Shown here piece by piece: positions 33,736 through 41,755 of a stretch of 64,000 nt of DNA (the stretch's first letter is position 1; every line of letters begins with the position of its first letter). The stretch spans positions 62,001 to 126,000 of the forward strand of contig CAWEGO010000002.1 of NCBI GenBank assembly GCA_963808725.1, written 5' to 3'. The notes under the pieces were generated by a model, which had not been told where the DNA came from, ran no database searches, and saw only the letters and a list, made by a program, of their open reading frames with translations. The translations under genes and the position numbers were made by a program. This stretch comes from JAHFUA01 sp963808725. GTDB lineage: Bacteria; Acidobacteriota; Terriglobia; Terriglobales; Acidobacteriaceae.

Positions 33736-34655
33736 TAGTGAAGTCGGCGAGCAGGATGCTGTCATTTTCCGTCAATGCCGGTGCTCGATGAGAGCGCCAA
33801 TAGAAAATTCCGCCGATCAAAGCTGCTAGAAGCAACACGGCCGGAACGATGATTTTCCAGTATCGCGCAGCCGGCGGAGTAGAAATCTCGATCGGCGGGG
33901 CTGCGGGAGCGGCTGCCATTCTGCCGCTCGACTCCTTTACCGCTGGCACTGCTGCCATCCCGCCGCTCGATTCTCTTGCCGCCACGGAGCCGCTTGTTGT
34001 CGCAGAAGAGGCCGGCGGCCGAATCTCTTCAGCCACCAGAAACCCGCTCCTAGAGGATTCAGTCTCGCGCTTCAGGCGCTTGAGATCCATGCGAATGTCT
34101 GCGGCGTGCTGATAGCGGAGGTCGCGGTCTTTCTCCAGCGCCTTTTCGATAACCTTCTCCAAATCGAGCGGAAGATCGGGATTCATTCGCACCGGCGCCA
34201 CCGGCGCCCGGTTCGGGATCGCTTCGAAGATCACCCCAGAACTATCTCCGCGGAACGGCAACACGCCGGTGGACATCTCATAGAGCACAACGCCAAACGA
34301 GAAGATATCGCTGCGGCCATCGAGTTCCTTGGCTCGCACCTGCTCCGGCGACATATAGGCCACCGTCCCCAGCGTGCTGCCCGGACTGGTCAGGTGCTGC
34401 TCGCTGACAGCCGTCGCGCTGGCGTCCATGCCTACCGATTGCGATTTCGCTTTGAGCACCTTTGCGAGTCCGAAGTCCAACACCTTGGCCTGCCCGCGCT
34501 TGGTGATGAAAATGTTGGCGGGCTTGATGTCGCGGTGAATGATGCCCTGGCTGTGCGCCGCATCTAGCGCGTCGGAGATCTGGATGGCGATGTCGAGCAG
34601 GGTCTCGGTGTCTAGTGGGCGCCCCGTGATGCGGTGCTTGAGCGTCTCGTACGCG
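33736..34655 (-). pseudogene. Ser/Thr protein kinase catalytic half, 5'-truncated and IS-interrupted
   Basis: Hanks-type kinase. The readable part starts YETLKHRITGRPLDTETLLD, then catalytic loop IIHRDIKPANIF, DFG motif (KVLDFGLAKV), activation segment and APE equivalent (GTVAYMSPEQVRAKELDGRS), followed by a juxtamembrane region and one TM helix (WKIIVPAVLLLAALIGGIFY). The N-lobe with the Gly-rich loop and Lys is missing; upstream sequence (beyond about 34650) is unrelated. The 3' end is broken by the IS5-family element inside ADFTN. The gene is dead for two independent reasons plus a frameshift downstream. Confidence 0.9.
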
Positions 34656-34970
34656 ACTGAGACCGATTGCCGCTTTCGAGCTTGGACGGATGGGGGATCT
34701 CCTCTTCGTCTGGATCATCCCCCAACCGAGCGATTCGTCTGACCAGGACGAGTTTAGGTAAGCGAGACTCCGCATTTCCCCTGCAATCGCTTCTCCGGCC
34801 CCGACCAGAAGGTCAGGAAAACGCAAAGGACAGCCAGACCGGAGGGCTTTCAGAGTTCAGCTCGCGGCATCACAGACTTGCACCTAACCTGGGTAATTGA
34901 CCTCGCCAGGCGGGTACCTTACACTCGGCGCACCCCTCCAGTCACAGACAGTCCCGACAAGGAACGCAAC
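34656..34970. other. Non-coding junction region upstream of the DUF2934 gene
   Basis: No supported gene. The minus strand just outside the kinase fragment reads RRIARLGDDPDEEEIPHPSK, which looks protein-like but has no start or stop framing and no family I recognise; it may be a scrap of the DNA that replaced the kinase N-lobe. CAAGGAAC before 34971 is the ribosome site of the next gene. Confidence 0.4.
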
Positions 34971-35240
34971 ATGACTCCTCGCACTCCCAGCGCAGCCTCT
35001 GTGCTTATCGAACCCAAAACTCTTGAAGATCAGATTCGCCGTCGCGCGTTCGAACTCTACGAGGAGCGTGGCAGAGAAGACGGTCACGAGCTGGAAGACT
35101 GGCTCCGCGCCGAAGAGGAGATCAAGGAGATGCAAGCCTGGAGTGCAGCCGTGAGAACGACTGAATTAAAGCTCTCCGCAACGCCGCCAGTGCAGCGAGT
35201 GCGCCCGAGTGCCATCGGTGCCTTTGATGCGTCAACCTGA
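34971..35240 (+). CDS. DUF2934-family small protein
   Basis: An 89-residue protein with the DUF2934 signature IRRRAFELYEERGREDGHEL followed by EDWLRAEEEI. The ATG at 34971 has AAGGAAC upstream and excludes a spurious longer reading from 34878. Such proteins are frequent in Acidobacteria and proteobacteria; the function is unknown. The helical domain is complete, followed by a flexible tail. Confidence 0.85.
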   Translation: MTPRTPSAASVLIEPKTLEDQIRRRAFELYEERGREDGHELEDWLRAEEEIKEMQAWSAAVRTTELKLSATPPVQRVRPSAIGAFDAST

Positions 35241-35488
35241 AACGAATTTCCGCGGAGGGAACGGCAGGGCTGGCTCCTCAGCGGAAGATCGTAGGCATCT
35301 CAGACTGCAACGGCAGCAACGACAATTGCCGCTGGTGCTCAGGGTCAGGGTACGTATCTGACGAAACACCCCTGCCGAGTCAAGGCATCCCACCCCGCAA
35401 TCCATATGTCAACATGAAACCCCCGCTCCTCCAGAAACTCGATCCAAAGATTGAGGCCGTCTTCACTTTATAGACTATTTCTGCTATT

Positions 35489-36325
35489 TTGCAGCGTAAG
35501 ATGAAATGGGTGGCTTGTCTTTTCATTTCCGTGCTGACTTCTCAATTGGCACATTCCCAAATTAACTCCGGTAGTATCCTCATTTTTCAGTTGGCACACG
35601 ACAAGTTCCTCATGGCGGCTGACAGTAGGATGATGCTCGAAGGGAAGGCAAGTGATGGAAATTGCAAAATCGCGGCGTTTGGCGATCATCTTGTTTTCGG
35701 AGTTACCGCCAGCCCCAAGTATATACCTTTAGTTGTCGATCTTGCTCCAGCTTGGGACGCGATGAAGGAAGTAAAGAACGCCATCACATTAACCGCGCTC
35801 AGCCAAGGGAACTCCGCTGCGCGAGTTATTGCCATCGCCGATACATGGGCGCGACATATGCACTTTAACTGGCAGAATCTATTCTCGATTCATCCCGAAC
35901 TTGTTCGCAAGGTCGCTGAGGATGACAATGGAGGACTGACAGAGGGAGTCTTCGCGGCCGGCGGTAATGGAGACATTGCGCTGACGGCTCGTCGTATTAA
36001 CTTCACGAACGACATAATCACGATAGAGTATGCGGACTTTATCAGCACTTGCGGAGTCGCAATTTGTGCTTCTGGGATGCTGGATATTTTCACTGAATAT
36101 ACGAAGAAAACCAGTCAGAGAGCTAAAGACGAAAGCTGGACGTTCCCGCCGTCTTTGCTCGGGAGAACGAGTCCAGAAATGCTCAGGATTGTAAGGCTGG
36201 TCGATCTGGCCATAGCCTATGATCAGAGTGGGACTGTGGGCGGTTCGATTGACGCTGTGGAACTGGATGCAGACGGGAGCATCCATTGGTTTCAGAACCC
36301 AAACTGCCCAGAGACTTATCAATAA
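35489..36325 (+). CDS. Secreted protein, possibly Ntn-hydrolase (proteasome-like) fold
   Basis: A 278-residue exported protein: signal peptide MKWVACLFISVLTSQLAHSQ, then INSGSILIFQLAHDKFLMAA followed by DSRMMLEGKASDGNCKIAAF and GDHLVFGVTASPKY. The order strand, (A)ADSR, K near position 60 and CKI is what proteasome beta-type Ntn hydrolases show, where processing exposes an N-terminal nucleophile; here the mature N-terminus is not clearly Ser, Thr or Cys, so this is inference. The gene is visibly AT-richer than its neighbours. It is followed after one base by an HEXXH protein and then another small gene, which suggests a transferred three-gene unit. Confidence 0.6.
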   Translation: MQRKMKWVACLFISVLTSQLAHSQINSGSILIFQLAHDKFLMAADSRMMLEGKASDGNCKIAAFGDHLVFGVTASPKYIPLVVDLAPAWDAMKEVKNAITLTALSQGNSAARVIAIADTWARHMHFNWQNLFSIHPELVRKVAEDDNGGLTEGVFAAGGNGDIALTARRINFTNDIITIEYADFISTCGVAICASGMLDIFTEYTKKTSQRAKDESWTFPPSLLGRTSPEMLRIVRLVDLAIAYDQSGTVGGSIDAVELDADGSIHWFQNPNCPETYQ

Positions 36326-36326
36326 A

Positions 36327-36701
36327 ATGGCGACATTAAAATCTACGTCGCGACTACTGCGTGTGAACAGCGGAACCGTATTGATAAATGCCGCAGTTTT
36401 CTTTACTGGCCATGCTCCTCAATTCGCGTTGGCTCACGAGGTAAGCCATCATGTGTACGAGAAAGGGATCGACGCCACGGCCTCGGGACTTAAGCTTCTG
36501 CACCCTTGCATAGTTGCAGACTGGCTTGCGGCAAAGTGGAGTTGTGCGGAAGAATTAAGGACAGAGCGCCTTTCGAGATACGGTGCGGAGTATTGCAATA
36601 AAGAGCCGACCTTGCCATTGGAAGAGCAGTTTCTAACTTGGGCGCTCGACTGGCTCGTGCGCTTTCGGACTGCTAGACTTTGTGGCAGACCCCTACCGTG
36701 A
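36327..36701 (+). CDS. Putative small zinc metallopeptidase-like protein
   Basis: Contains an HEXXH zinc motif, FALAHEVSHHVYEKG, and about 30 residues on ADWLAAKWSCAEELR, which could provide the third ligand as in other HEXXH...(E/D)xxxD zincins. The ATG at 36327 is one base after the stop of the upstream secreted protein, so translation is coupled. The product is only 124 residues, so it may be truncated: the next open frame (36750-37082) is in the same frame after a single TGA at 36699-36701. AT-rich like its neighbours. Confidence 0.55.
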   Translation: MATLKSTSRLLRVNSGTVLINAAVFFTGHAPQFALAHEVSHHVYEKGIDATASGLKLLHPCIVADWLAAKWSCAEELRTERLSRYGAEYCNKEPTLPLEEQFLTWALDWLVRFRTARLCGRPLP

Positions 36702-36749
36702 CCGAAGGCCGGGACTGCTCCAGCCGCCAGGAAGGTAAGTCTCGACATC

Positions 36750-37082
36750 GTGCTGCCAGACGAGTTGTCATGGGTTGAGGAGTACCGACTCATCGGTGCG
36801 ATTGATCCCAACGATGGGAAGCAGTGCATCCTCTACAACACCGAGATTCACTTCAAGAGGATCATTATTTCTGCAAATCGGACATTGGGGAAAGTCACCG
36901 GGTTTCCGTCTGCCCTCACTCTCCACATTTCATGGGACGACGCGATATCGAGAACCAAAGCCCGTTCCGACTTCTTGGGATACCTTCAGGAGCGCGGTGT
37001 CCCTGAAGAGTTCATCACGCGATGTTTGCGGTTATTTGACATCGCTGTCGCTGTCGATGAGGAAGGAAACTGGGTCACATAG
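36750..37082 (+). CDS. Hypothetical protein, possibly the continuation of an AT-rich unit
   Basis: A 110-residue soluble protein of no family I recognise (LPDELSWVEEYRLIGAIDPN, ISANRTLGKVTGFPSALTLH, FLGYLQERGVPEEFITRCLR). GTG at 36750 is a weak start; AGGAAGG lies 14 bases upstream. In-frame protein-like sequence (KVSLDIVLPDELSW) extends back to the TGA at 36701, so it may once have been fused to the metallopeptidase-like gene. The C-terminus is abutted by an ACT-domain fragment on the other strand. Confidence 0.5.
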   Translation: MLPDELSWVEEYRLIGAIDPNDGKQCILYNTEIHFKRIIISANRTLGKVTGFPSALTLHISWDDAISRTKARSDFLGYLQERGVPEEFITRCLRLFDIAVAVDEEGNWVT

Positions 37083-37152
37083 CTTTGGCCATCGGAGCCA
37101 AGGTTCCCGGCCGGTTCTCCAGCGCCACCGTGAGTTGCTTCACCTTAGCCAT
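37075..37152 (-). pseudogene. ACT-domain fragment (25 aa)
   Basis: The minus strand reads MAKVKQLTVALENRPGTLAP followed by MAKAM and a stop. LTV-LENRPGTLA is the first strand and turn of an ACT amino-acid-binding domain. The other 100 or so residues of such proteins are missing, replaced at about 37090 by the end of the AT-rich gene. A truncated 5' end of a gene. Confidence 0.65.
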
Positions 37153-37685
37153 AGCATGCCTCCACTTCGCCGCTTGTGGGAACGATTGAACTGCGAATTG
37201 TGCGCATCAGCGCCGTCGTTGGCAAGGACATTCGGTGAGCGGCGGAGTCAGACGAGCAGGCAGGAAAATTAAAAGGGCTGCGACATTGGTTATGTTCTAG
37301 CCGCCGACTCCTGCGAGGGAGTCAACGCCGTGGAGACATGCACCGTCACAGCCCTTGATGCGATCGCTGCTTTCGCAGTCCCAAACCCCAACGGCCTCTC
37401 GCGAAGGCTGTCGGTTTTTTCGGGTCTGGTTGCCCAGCGAGTTGCCCCGTTGGGCTGATCACCCAGCTTACTTTGGACTGGCGACTGTTAGGAAGCCAAC
37501 CCTTTCAGCCATCGACGGGCGTAACACTAAGTTCGGTGCACACTATTGTCAATGCCCGGCTCTGGTGCAATTGTGGAAAACACCGCTAACCTCCGTTGCA
37601 CAGCATTTAGGTAATTGACCGCGCGTACCGGCGAGCGTAGTTTCCTCGCCATCATTCCTTCGTCAGACTTCAGGGATCGCGCATC
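37153..37685. other. Intergenic stretch without a supported gene
   Basis: About 530 bases with no credible coding region on either strand; short frames have random composition and no ribosome site. I see no RNA gene. It probably includes remnants of the gene upstream of the ACT fragment. Confidence 0.5.
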
Positions 37686-37964
37686 ATGAGAAGCGAACTC
37701 GACGCACTGATAAACCAGATGCACAAGGGCGGGATTCTCTACACCGAAGCCGTGCGGGAGTTCAGGAAAGCCTTCATCGCTAGGGTGCTGCGGGAAAACA
37801 AAGGCAATCAGAGCAAGACAGCACGGGAACTGGGCATGCACCGAAACACGCTCAGCCGCACGGTCTCCGCCTTGAGAGTTGATATCCGTGCCCTGCGGCC
37901 CGGTTCGCGCCGACCACCCGGAAGAGAGCCCGCTCTGTCCGCGGTCAGGAAGATGTCCCGTTAA
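37686..37964 (+). CDS. Fis-type DNA-binding protein (92 aa)
   Basis: Small protein whose main feature is a Fis-like helix-turn-helix (FIARVLRENKGNQSKTAREL, then GMHRNTLSRTV), the same domain that ends NtrC-type activators. The N-terminal part (MRSELDALINQMHKGGILYT) is conserved-looking and not an AAA+ remnant, so this is a stand-alone nucleoid or regulatory protein. The Arg/Pro-rich tail is typical of acidobacterial versions as far as I recall. Confidence 0.8.
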   Translation: MRSELDALINQMHKGGILYTEAVREFRKAFIARVLRENKGNQSKTARELGMHRNTLSRTVSALRVDIRALRPGSRRPPGREPALSAVRKMSR

Positions 37965-38181
37965 ACCGAAGCGTGTGGCCCCTCGTCACTTCGCCTGCTT
38001 GGTTCCTTCGTCCGGCGGCTTGCCTCTCGGACGTTGGCTTGTCGTCTCGCACTCCGGGAACGCGTACGATGGGAACAGCGTGTTGCATCGAGTTTGTATG
38101 TTGTGGCGATTTGGAAAAGTTAATTGTTAGCTCGGCGAGGCGGCGTATCAAGAGGTCATCCCTGAACGGCCAACCCGGGCT

Positions 38182-38814
38182 ATGGCTTCACGGAATGAGG
38201 TAGCAGGTCTGATTTATGCGCAGTGTGACCGTGACAAAAAACGGTGCTTCTGGGTCGGTGTCGATGATCCGCTCGTGCTCCAATATCACGATCGCGAGTG
38301 GGGTGTCCCAGTCCACGACGACCGCAAGCACTTCGAGTTTCTCGTGCTCGAAGGTGCACAGGCCGGGTTGAGCTGGGCGATTGTACTGAAGAAGAGGGAA
38401 GGTTATCGGCGCGCATTCGACGGATTTGACCCCGAGAAAATCGTGCGATTCTCTGCGCCACGAATCGATAAGCTCGCATTAGATCCAGGGATCATTCGCA
38501 ACCGCATGAAGATCGAAGCCGCCGTGAGGAACGCACGCGCGTTCCTCAAAATCCAGGAAGAGTTCGGAAGCTTCGACTCCTATTGCTGGCGTTTCGTTGA
38601 CGGACGGCCGAAGCTTAACCGGTGGAAGACCATGAGGCAGATCCCTGCGACTTCACCCGAATCCGATGCATTCAGTAGGGACCTCAAGCATCGAGGATTC
38701 AGTTTCGTTGGTTCGACGGTCGTTTATGCCGACATGCAGGCCGTCGGAATGGTAAACGACCACCTCGTGGATTGTTTCCGTTATCGGGAGATTCAGCGGG
38801 GTTGGAGAAGTTGA
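38182..38814 (+). CDS. tag: DNA-3-methyladenine glycosylase I
   Basis: Removes 3-methyladenine from alkylated DNA, starting base excision repair. Hallmarks: RCFWVGVDDPLVLQYHDREW with zinc-binding Cys and His, FEFLVLEGAQAGLSWAIVLK (the helix-hairpin-helix family core with the base-pocket Glu and Trp), and the second zinc pair His/Cys in MVNDHLVDCFRYRE. The length of 210 residues is normal to slightly long, with about 20 extra N-terminal residues. The MFS pump starts seven bases after its stop, so they are probably co-transcribed. Confidence 0.93.
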   Translation: MASRNEVAGLIYAQCDRDKKRCFWVGVDDPLVLQYHDREWGVPVHDDRKHFEFLVLEGAQAGLSWAIVLKKREGYRRAFDGFDPEKIVRFSAPRIDKLALDPGIIRNRMKIEAAVRNARAFLKIQEEFGSFDSYCWRFVDGRPKLNRWKTMRQIPATSPESDAFSRDLKHRGFSFVGSTVVYADMQAVGMVNDHLVDCFRYREIQRGWRS

Positions 38815-38820
38815 GTAGGA

Positions 38821-40449
38821 ATGCGGCAGCCATGTGATGAAGGTGTCGTTCTCTCCGGGAAGCCTGCAGTTTCATGTGGACCGAAATCGCGGCCCTGGAT
38901 CTTGGCGGCCACGATTCTGGCGTCAAGCATGGCATTCATTGATAGCACGGTGGTCAATGTGGCCCTGCCTGCGCTTCAATCCAGCCTGCAGGCCACCGTC
39001 GTTGGCGTGCAGTGGGTCGTCGAGTCGTACGGGTTGTTTCTTTCTGCGTTGATCCTGTCGGGAGGGGTCTTGGGCGACGTTTTTGGGCGCCGCCTAATGT
39101 TCCTGCTCGGAGTGGGACTCTTCGCCTCCGCCTCGATCGCCTGCGGCCTCTCAGTGAACATCGGACAGTTGGTGATCGCACGTTCGATTCAGGGCATTGG
39201 CGCGGCGTTTCTTGTGCCCGGGAGTCTGGCGATCATCAGCGCAAGTTTCGACGAGAAATCCCGTGGAAAGGCCATAGGAACCTGGTCAGGATTCACAGCC
39301 ATCACCACCGCATCGGGCCCAGTCTTAGGAGGCTGGCTCATCGAGCACGCCTCTTGGCACTGGATATTTTTCATCAACGTTCCGCTTGCGGTGGCCGTGG
39401 TTGCAATTTCGCTTTGGCAAACTCCCGAAAGTCGCAGCCGGCTGAGCGAGCATGTGGATTGGCTGGGTGCCCTGACAGCAACCGCAGCCGTGGGCGGACT
39501 CGTGTTTGGACTTCTTGAATCCAGTACGTTTGGCTGGAGTCATCCGCTGGTTTTGGGGAGCTTGATGGCGGGTGTGGCTTCATTGGTCGCTTTCTATTTG
39601 GTGGAGTCACGAGTGGCCAAGTCGCCTTTGGTTCCGCTGCAGCTGTTTCGCTCCCGCGTATTCAGTGGAGCGAACCTGCTGACGCTGCTTCTCTATTCTG
39701 CGCTGGGTATCTTTTTTTTCCTCTTCCCGTTGAATCTGATTCAGGTACAGGGATATTCGGCAACCGCCACGGGCGCCGCCGCGCTGCCAATGATCCTTCT
39801 GATGTTTTTTCTGTCTCGCTGGTCAGGCGGTCTGGTTTTACGCTATGGCTTCCGGCGTCCGCTGTTCGTCGGGCCGCTGATCGTTGCAGCCGGATTTGCT
39901 CTGCTCGCGCTGCCCTTCGCTGGGACCAACTACTGGGTGACGTTTTTCCCTGCGTTCATTGTGCTCGGCTTCGGTATGGCGGTCAGCGTGGCTCCTTTGA
40001 CCACTGTAGTGATGAGTTCCGTCGCACAAGATCGTGCCGGAACCGCCTCTGGGATCAACAATGCGGTGGCAAGAGTCGCGGGAGTTCTGGCCGTCGCCGT
40101 CCTGGGGTTGGTGATGGTCGGTGCGTTCAAGTACAGATTGATGGATTCGCTGGCGAATCTAAACCTCGGGCCGAACATCGTCCGCGACGTTCGATCGAAC
40201 GCCATCAAGCTAGCGGGCTTGGAGTTGCCGACCAGCCTTGACCCCGCTGATGCAGCAGCCATCCGGGCAGCCGTTGTAAAGTCATTCGGATTTGGATTCC
40301 GCCTTGTTATGCTCATCTGCAGTGGCCTGGCAATCGCCAGCAGTGCGGTGGTAATGCTGGTGATCCCGCGTGCTGCGCCGCCATTCGTAAAGGCGGCTGC
40401 TTCTGGGTCTCTTCCACGGCGTACCCACGACCAAGAAGAGCGCCTTTGA
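38821..40449 (+). CDS. MFS drug-efflux transporter, DHA2 (14-TM) family
   Basis: Major facilitator drug/proton antiporter of the EmrB/QacA type: 14 hydrophobic segments, motif D1 near ASSMAFIDSTVVNVALPALQ, motif A region SGGVLGDVFGRRLMFLLGVG, and motif C GPVLGGWLIEHASWHWIFFI. The C-terminus after LVIPRAAPP (about residue 520) reads through the 3' scrap of a metallopeptidase gene in another frame, so the last 20 residues are probably foreign. Likely exports hydrophobic toxicants. Confidence 0.92.
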   Translation: MRQPCDEGVVLSGKPAVSCGPKSRPWILAATILASSMAFIDSTVVNVALPALQSSLQATVVGVQWVVESYGLFLSALILSGGVLGDVFGRRLMFLLGVGLFASASIACGLSVNIGQLVIARSIQGIGAAFLVPGSLAIISASFDEKSRGKAIGTWSGFTAITTASGPVLGGWLIEHASWHWIFFINVPLAVAVVAISLWQTPESRSRLSEHVDWLGALTATAAVGGLVFGLLESSTFGWSHPLVLGSLMAGVASLVAFYLVESRVAKSPLVPLQLFRSRVFSGANLLTLLLYSALGIFFFLFPLNLIQVQGYSATATGAAALPMILLMFFLSRWSGGLVLRYGFRRPLFVGPLIVAAGFALLALPFAGTNYWVTFFPAFIVLGFGMAVSVAPLTTVVMSSVAQDRAGTASGINNAVARVAGVLAVAVLGLVMVGAFKYRLMDSLANLNLGPNIVRDVRSNAIKLAGLELPTSLDPADAAAIRAAVVKSFGFGFRLVMLICSGLAIASSAVVMLVIPRAAPPFVKAAASGSLPRRTHDQEERL

Positions 40450-40606
40450 CTTGCCGACGGGGGCCGATTACGTCGTGCTTTATCAGAAGAACATCGAAGC
40501 GGTCTGCTCCAGCGAGGCCGAAGTCCGCGAACAAATCCGCCGGACGGTCATCCACGAACTGGGCCACTATTTCGGGTTGGATGAGAACCAACTGAAGGAT
40601 GTATAG
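40397..40606 (+). pseudogene. 3' fragment of a PF06262-type zinc metallopeptidase gene
   Basis: Frame reads LLLGLFHGVPTTKKSAFDLP, then YVVLYQKNIEAVCSSEAEVR and IRRTVIHELGHYFGLDENQL before TAG at 40604-40606. HELGHYFGLDE is the zinc-binding motif of the small Zincin_1/MetTC-like family (about 130 residues). About 70 residues remain; the 5' half is absent because the fragment was joined to the MFS gene at about 40390. Confidence 0.8.
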
Positions 40607-40703
40607 CGTCCATCTGCCATAGTCTTCCTCATGTGCGGACGCTGCCGATTGTCGCGAACTCCGTGTTCTGACGCAGCGACCGCGTGACGTGCGAGAGCCG
40701 CTG

Positions 40704-41150
40704 CTAGCCGAGGTCTTTGCAGAACGCCTTTTGCGACTTGATCACTCGGTATCCCAGCCTCTCATAGAAGACGTGGGCGCGGGAGCGCAGCACATTGGAG
40801 CGCAGCCGGACAGAACGGCAGCCCTGCTCTTGTGCCCAGCGTTCCGCCTGTTGCATGAGCACTCGCCCGACGCCGCGGCCCCGGTGATTTTCATCCACGA
40901 CGAGACCGGCAACTTCGGCCGGCATGTCCGCCAGCAGTGAGTGGTTCACAAACACGTGGACCCACCCGACCAGCCTTCCGTCGGCCTCAGCGACGTACAC
41001 GGCGTGCCCGTTCTGCCCGTTCACCTGAAGCAGCCTGCGGGTGGTTTCCTCCTTCGTCGAGGGGTAGCCCAGTTGGTCGGAAAGGCGGGCGAGAGCCTCG
41101 GCATCATCGATGGTTGCGAGACGGATGGTGACACCAGAAGAGGTTCCCAT
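40704..41150 (-). CDS. GNAT-family N-acetyltransferase
   Basis: A 148-residue GCN5-type acetyltransferase. The opening VTIRLATIDDAEALARLSDQ and the acetyl-CoA pyrophosphate loop HRGRGVGRVLMQQAERWA are clear, ending with the usual YERLGYRVIKSQ. Its acceptor is unknown; small-molecule or antibiotic substrates are common in this group. Stand-alone gene, apparently complete. Confidence 0.9.
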   Translation of the reverse strand: MGTSSGVTIRLATIDDAEALARLSDQLGYPSTKEETTRRLLQVNGQNGHAVYVAEADGRLVGWVHVFVNHSLLADMPAEVAGLVVDENHRGRGVGRVLMQQAERWAQEQGCRSVRLRSNVLRSRAHVFYERLGYRVIKSQKAFCKDLG

Positions 41151-41273
41151 CGGGGCGCTCTCCTGCCCTTGTCCAGAGGACAGCTATTTTAGTAACCGCA
41201 CGCCACAAGGACGGCTTGGGAAGGAGGGCGGACGAGCAACGCCCGATTGCCGGCCGAAGCGGATGAGTCCACA

Positions 41274-41687
41274 ATGTCGAAGAACGAGGCAGCCATGGAC
41301 GCGAACGCGCTGGCGCGGCTGAAGCGGCTCGCAGGCAAATCGACTCTGATCCTGACGCACTACGGGCGGAAGTCCGGGAAGCCCTACGAGGTCAAAATCT
41401 GGTTCGTCGTGGACGGCGACAAGGTGTTCATCGGGACGGCGAACGTCGAGCGCCAGTGGGTGCGGAACGTGCAAAAGAACCCGCGGATCAAGCTCTCCGT
41501 CGGCGGCGAGAGGTTCAAGGCGGAGGCGCGGTTCCTTGTTGATCCCGCCGAGCGCGACCGTGCGCTCGCCGCCGTGGGGCGGAAGTACTGGATGTACTCG
41601 CCTGTTTTTGCCCTCGGGAGAATGCTCACAGCCCTCGGCCTCATGCGCAACCGGACGGGGGCATTCGAAGTGACGTTGGTGGCATAG
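41274..41687 (+). CDS. Split-barrel oxidoreductase, deazaflavin/nitroreductase-like
   Basis: A roughly 137-residue split beta-barrel protein: LILTHYGRKSGKPYEVKIWF, then VVDGDKVFIGTANVERQWVR and NPRIKLSVGGERFKAEARFL. This resembles the deazaflavin-dependent nitroreductase (DDN/PF04075) and PNPOx-like flavin-binding families. Start ATG at 41274 or 41295; the latter has GAGG nearer. The cofactor (F420, FMN or other) cannot be fixed from sequence. Confidence 0.75.
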   Translation: MSKNEAAMDANALARLKRLAGKSTLILTHYGRKSGKPYEVKIWFVVDGDKVFIGTANVERQWVRNVQKNPRIKLSVGGERFKAEARFLVDPAERDRALAAVGRKYWMYSPVFALGRMLTALGLMRNRTGAFEVTLVA

Positions 41688-41755
41688 AGTCCGGGAATTC
41701 GCAAGAGGAGACTGGTCCTTCGCACCAATGGCCGGCCAACCGAATTCCATTTCGT

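Noticed and set aside
34278..34826. Minus-strand open frame of 182 codons
   Set aside because: It is an alternate frame of the kinase fragment; the kinase motifs HRDIKPAN and DFG lie in the other frame.
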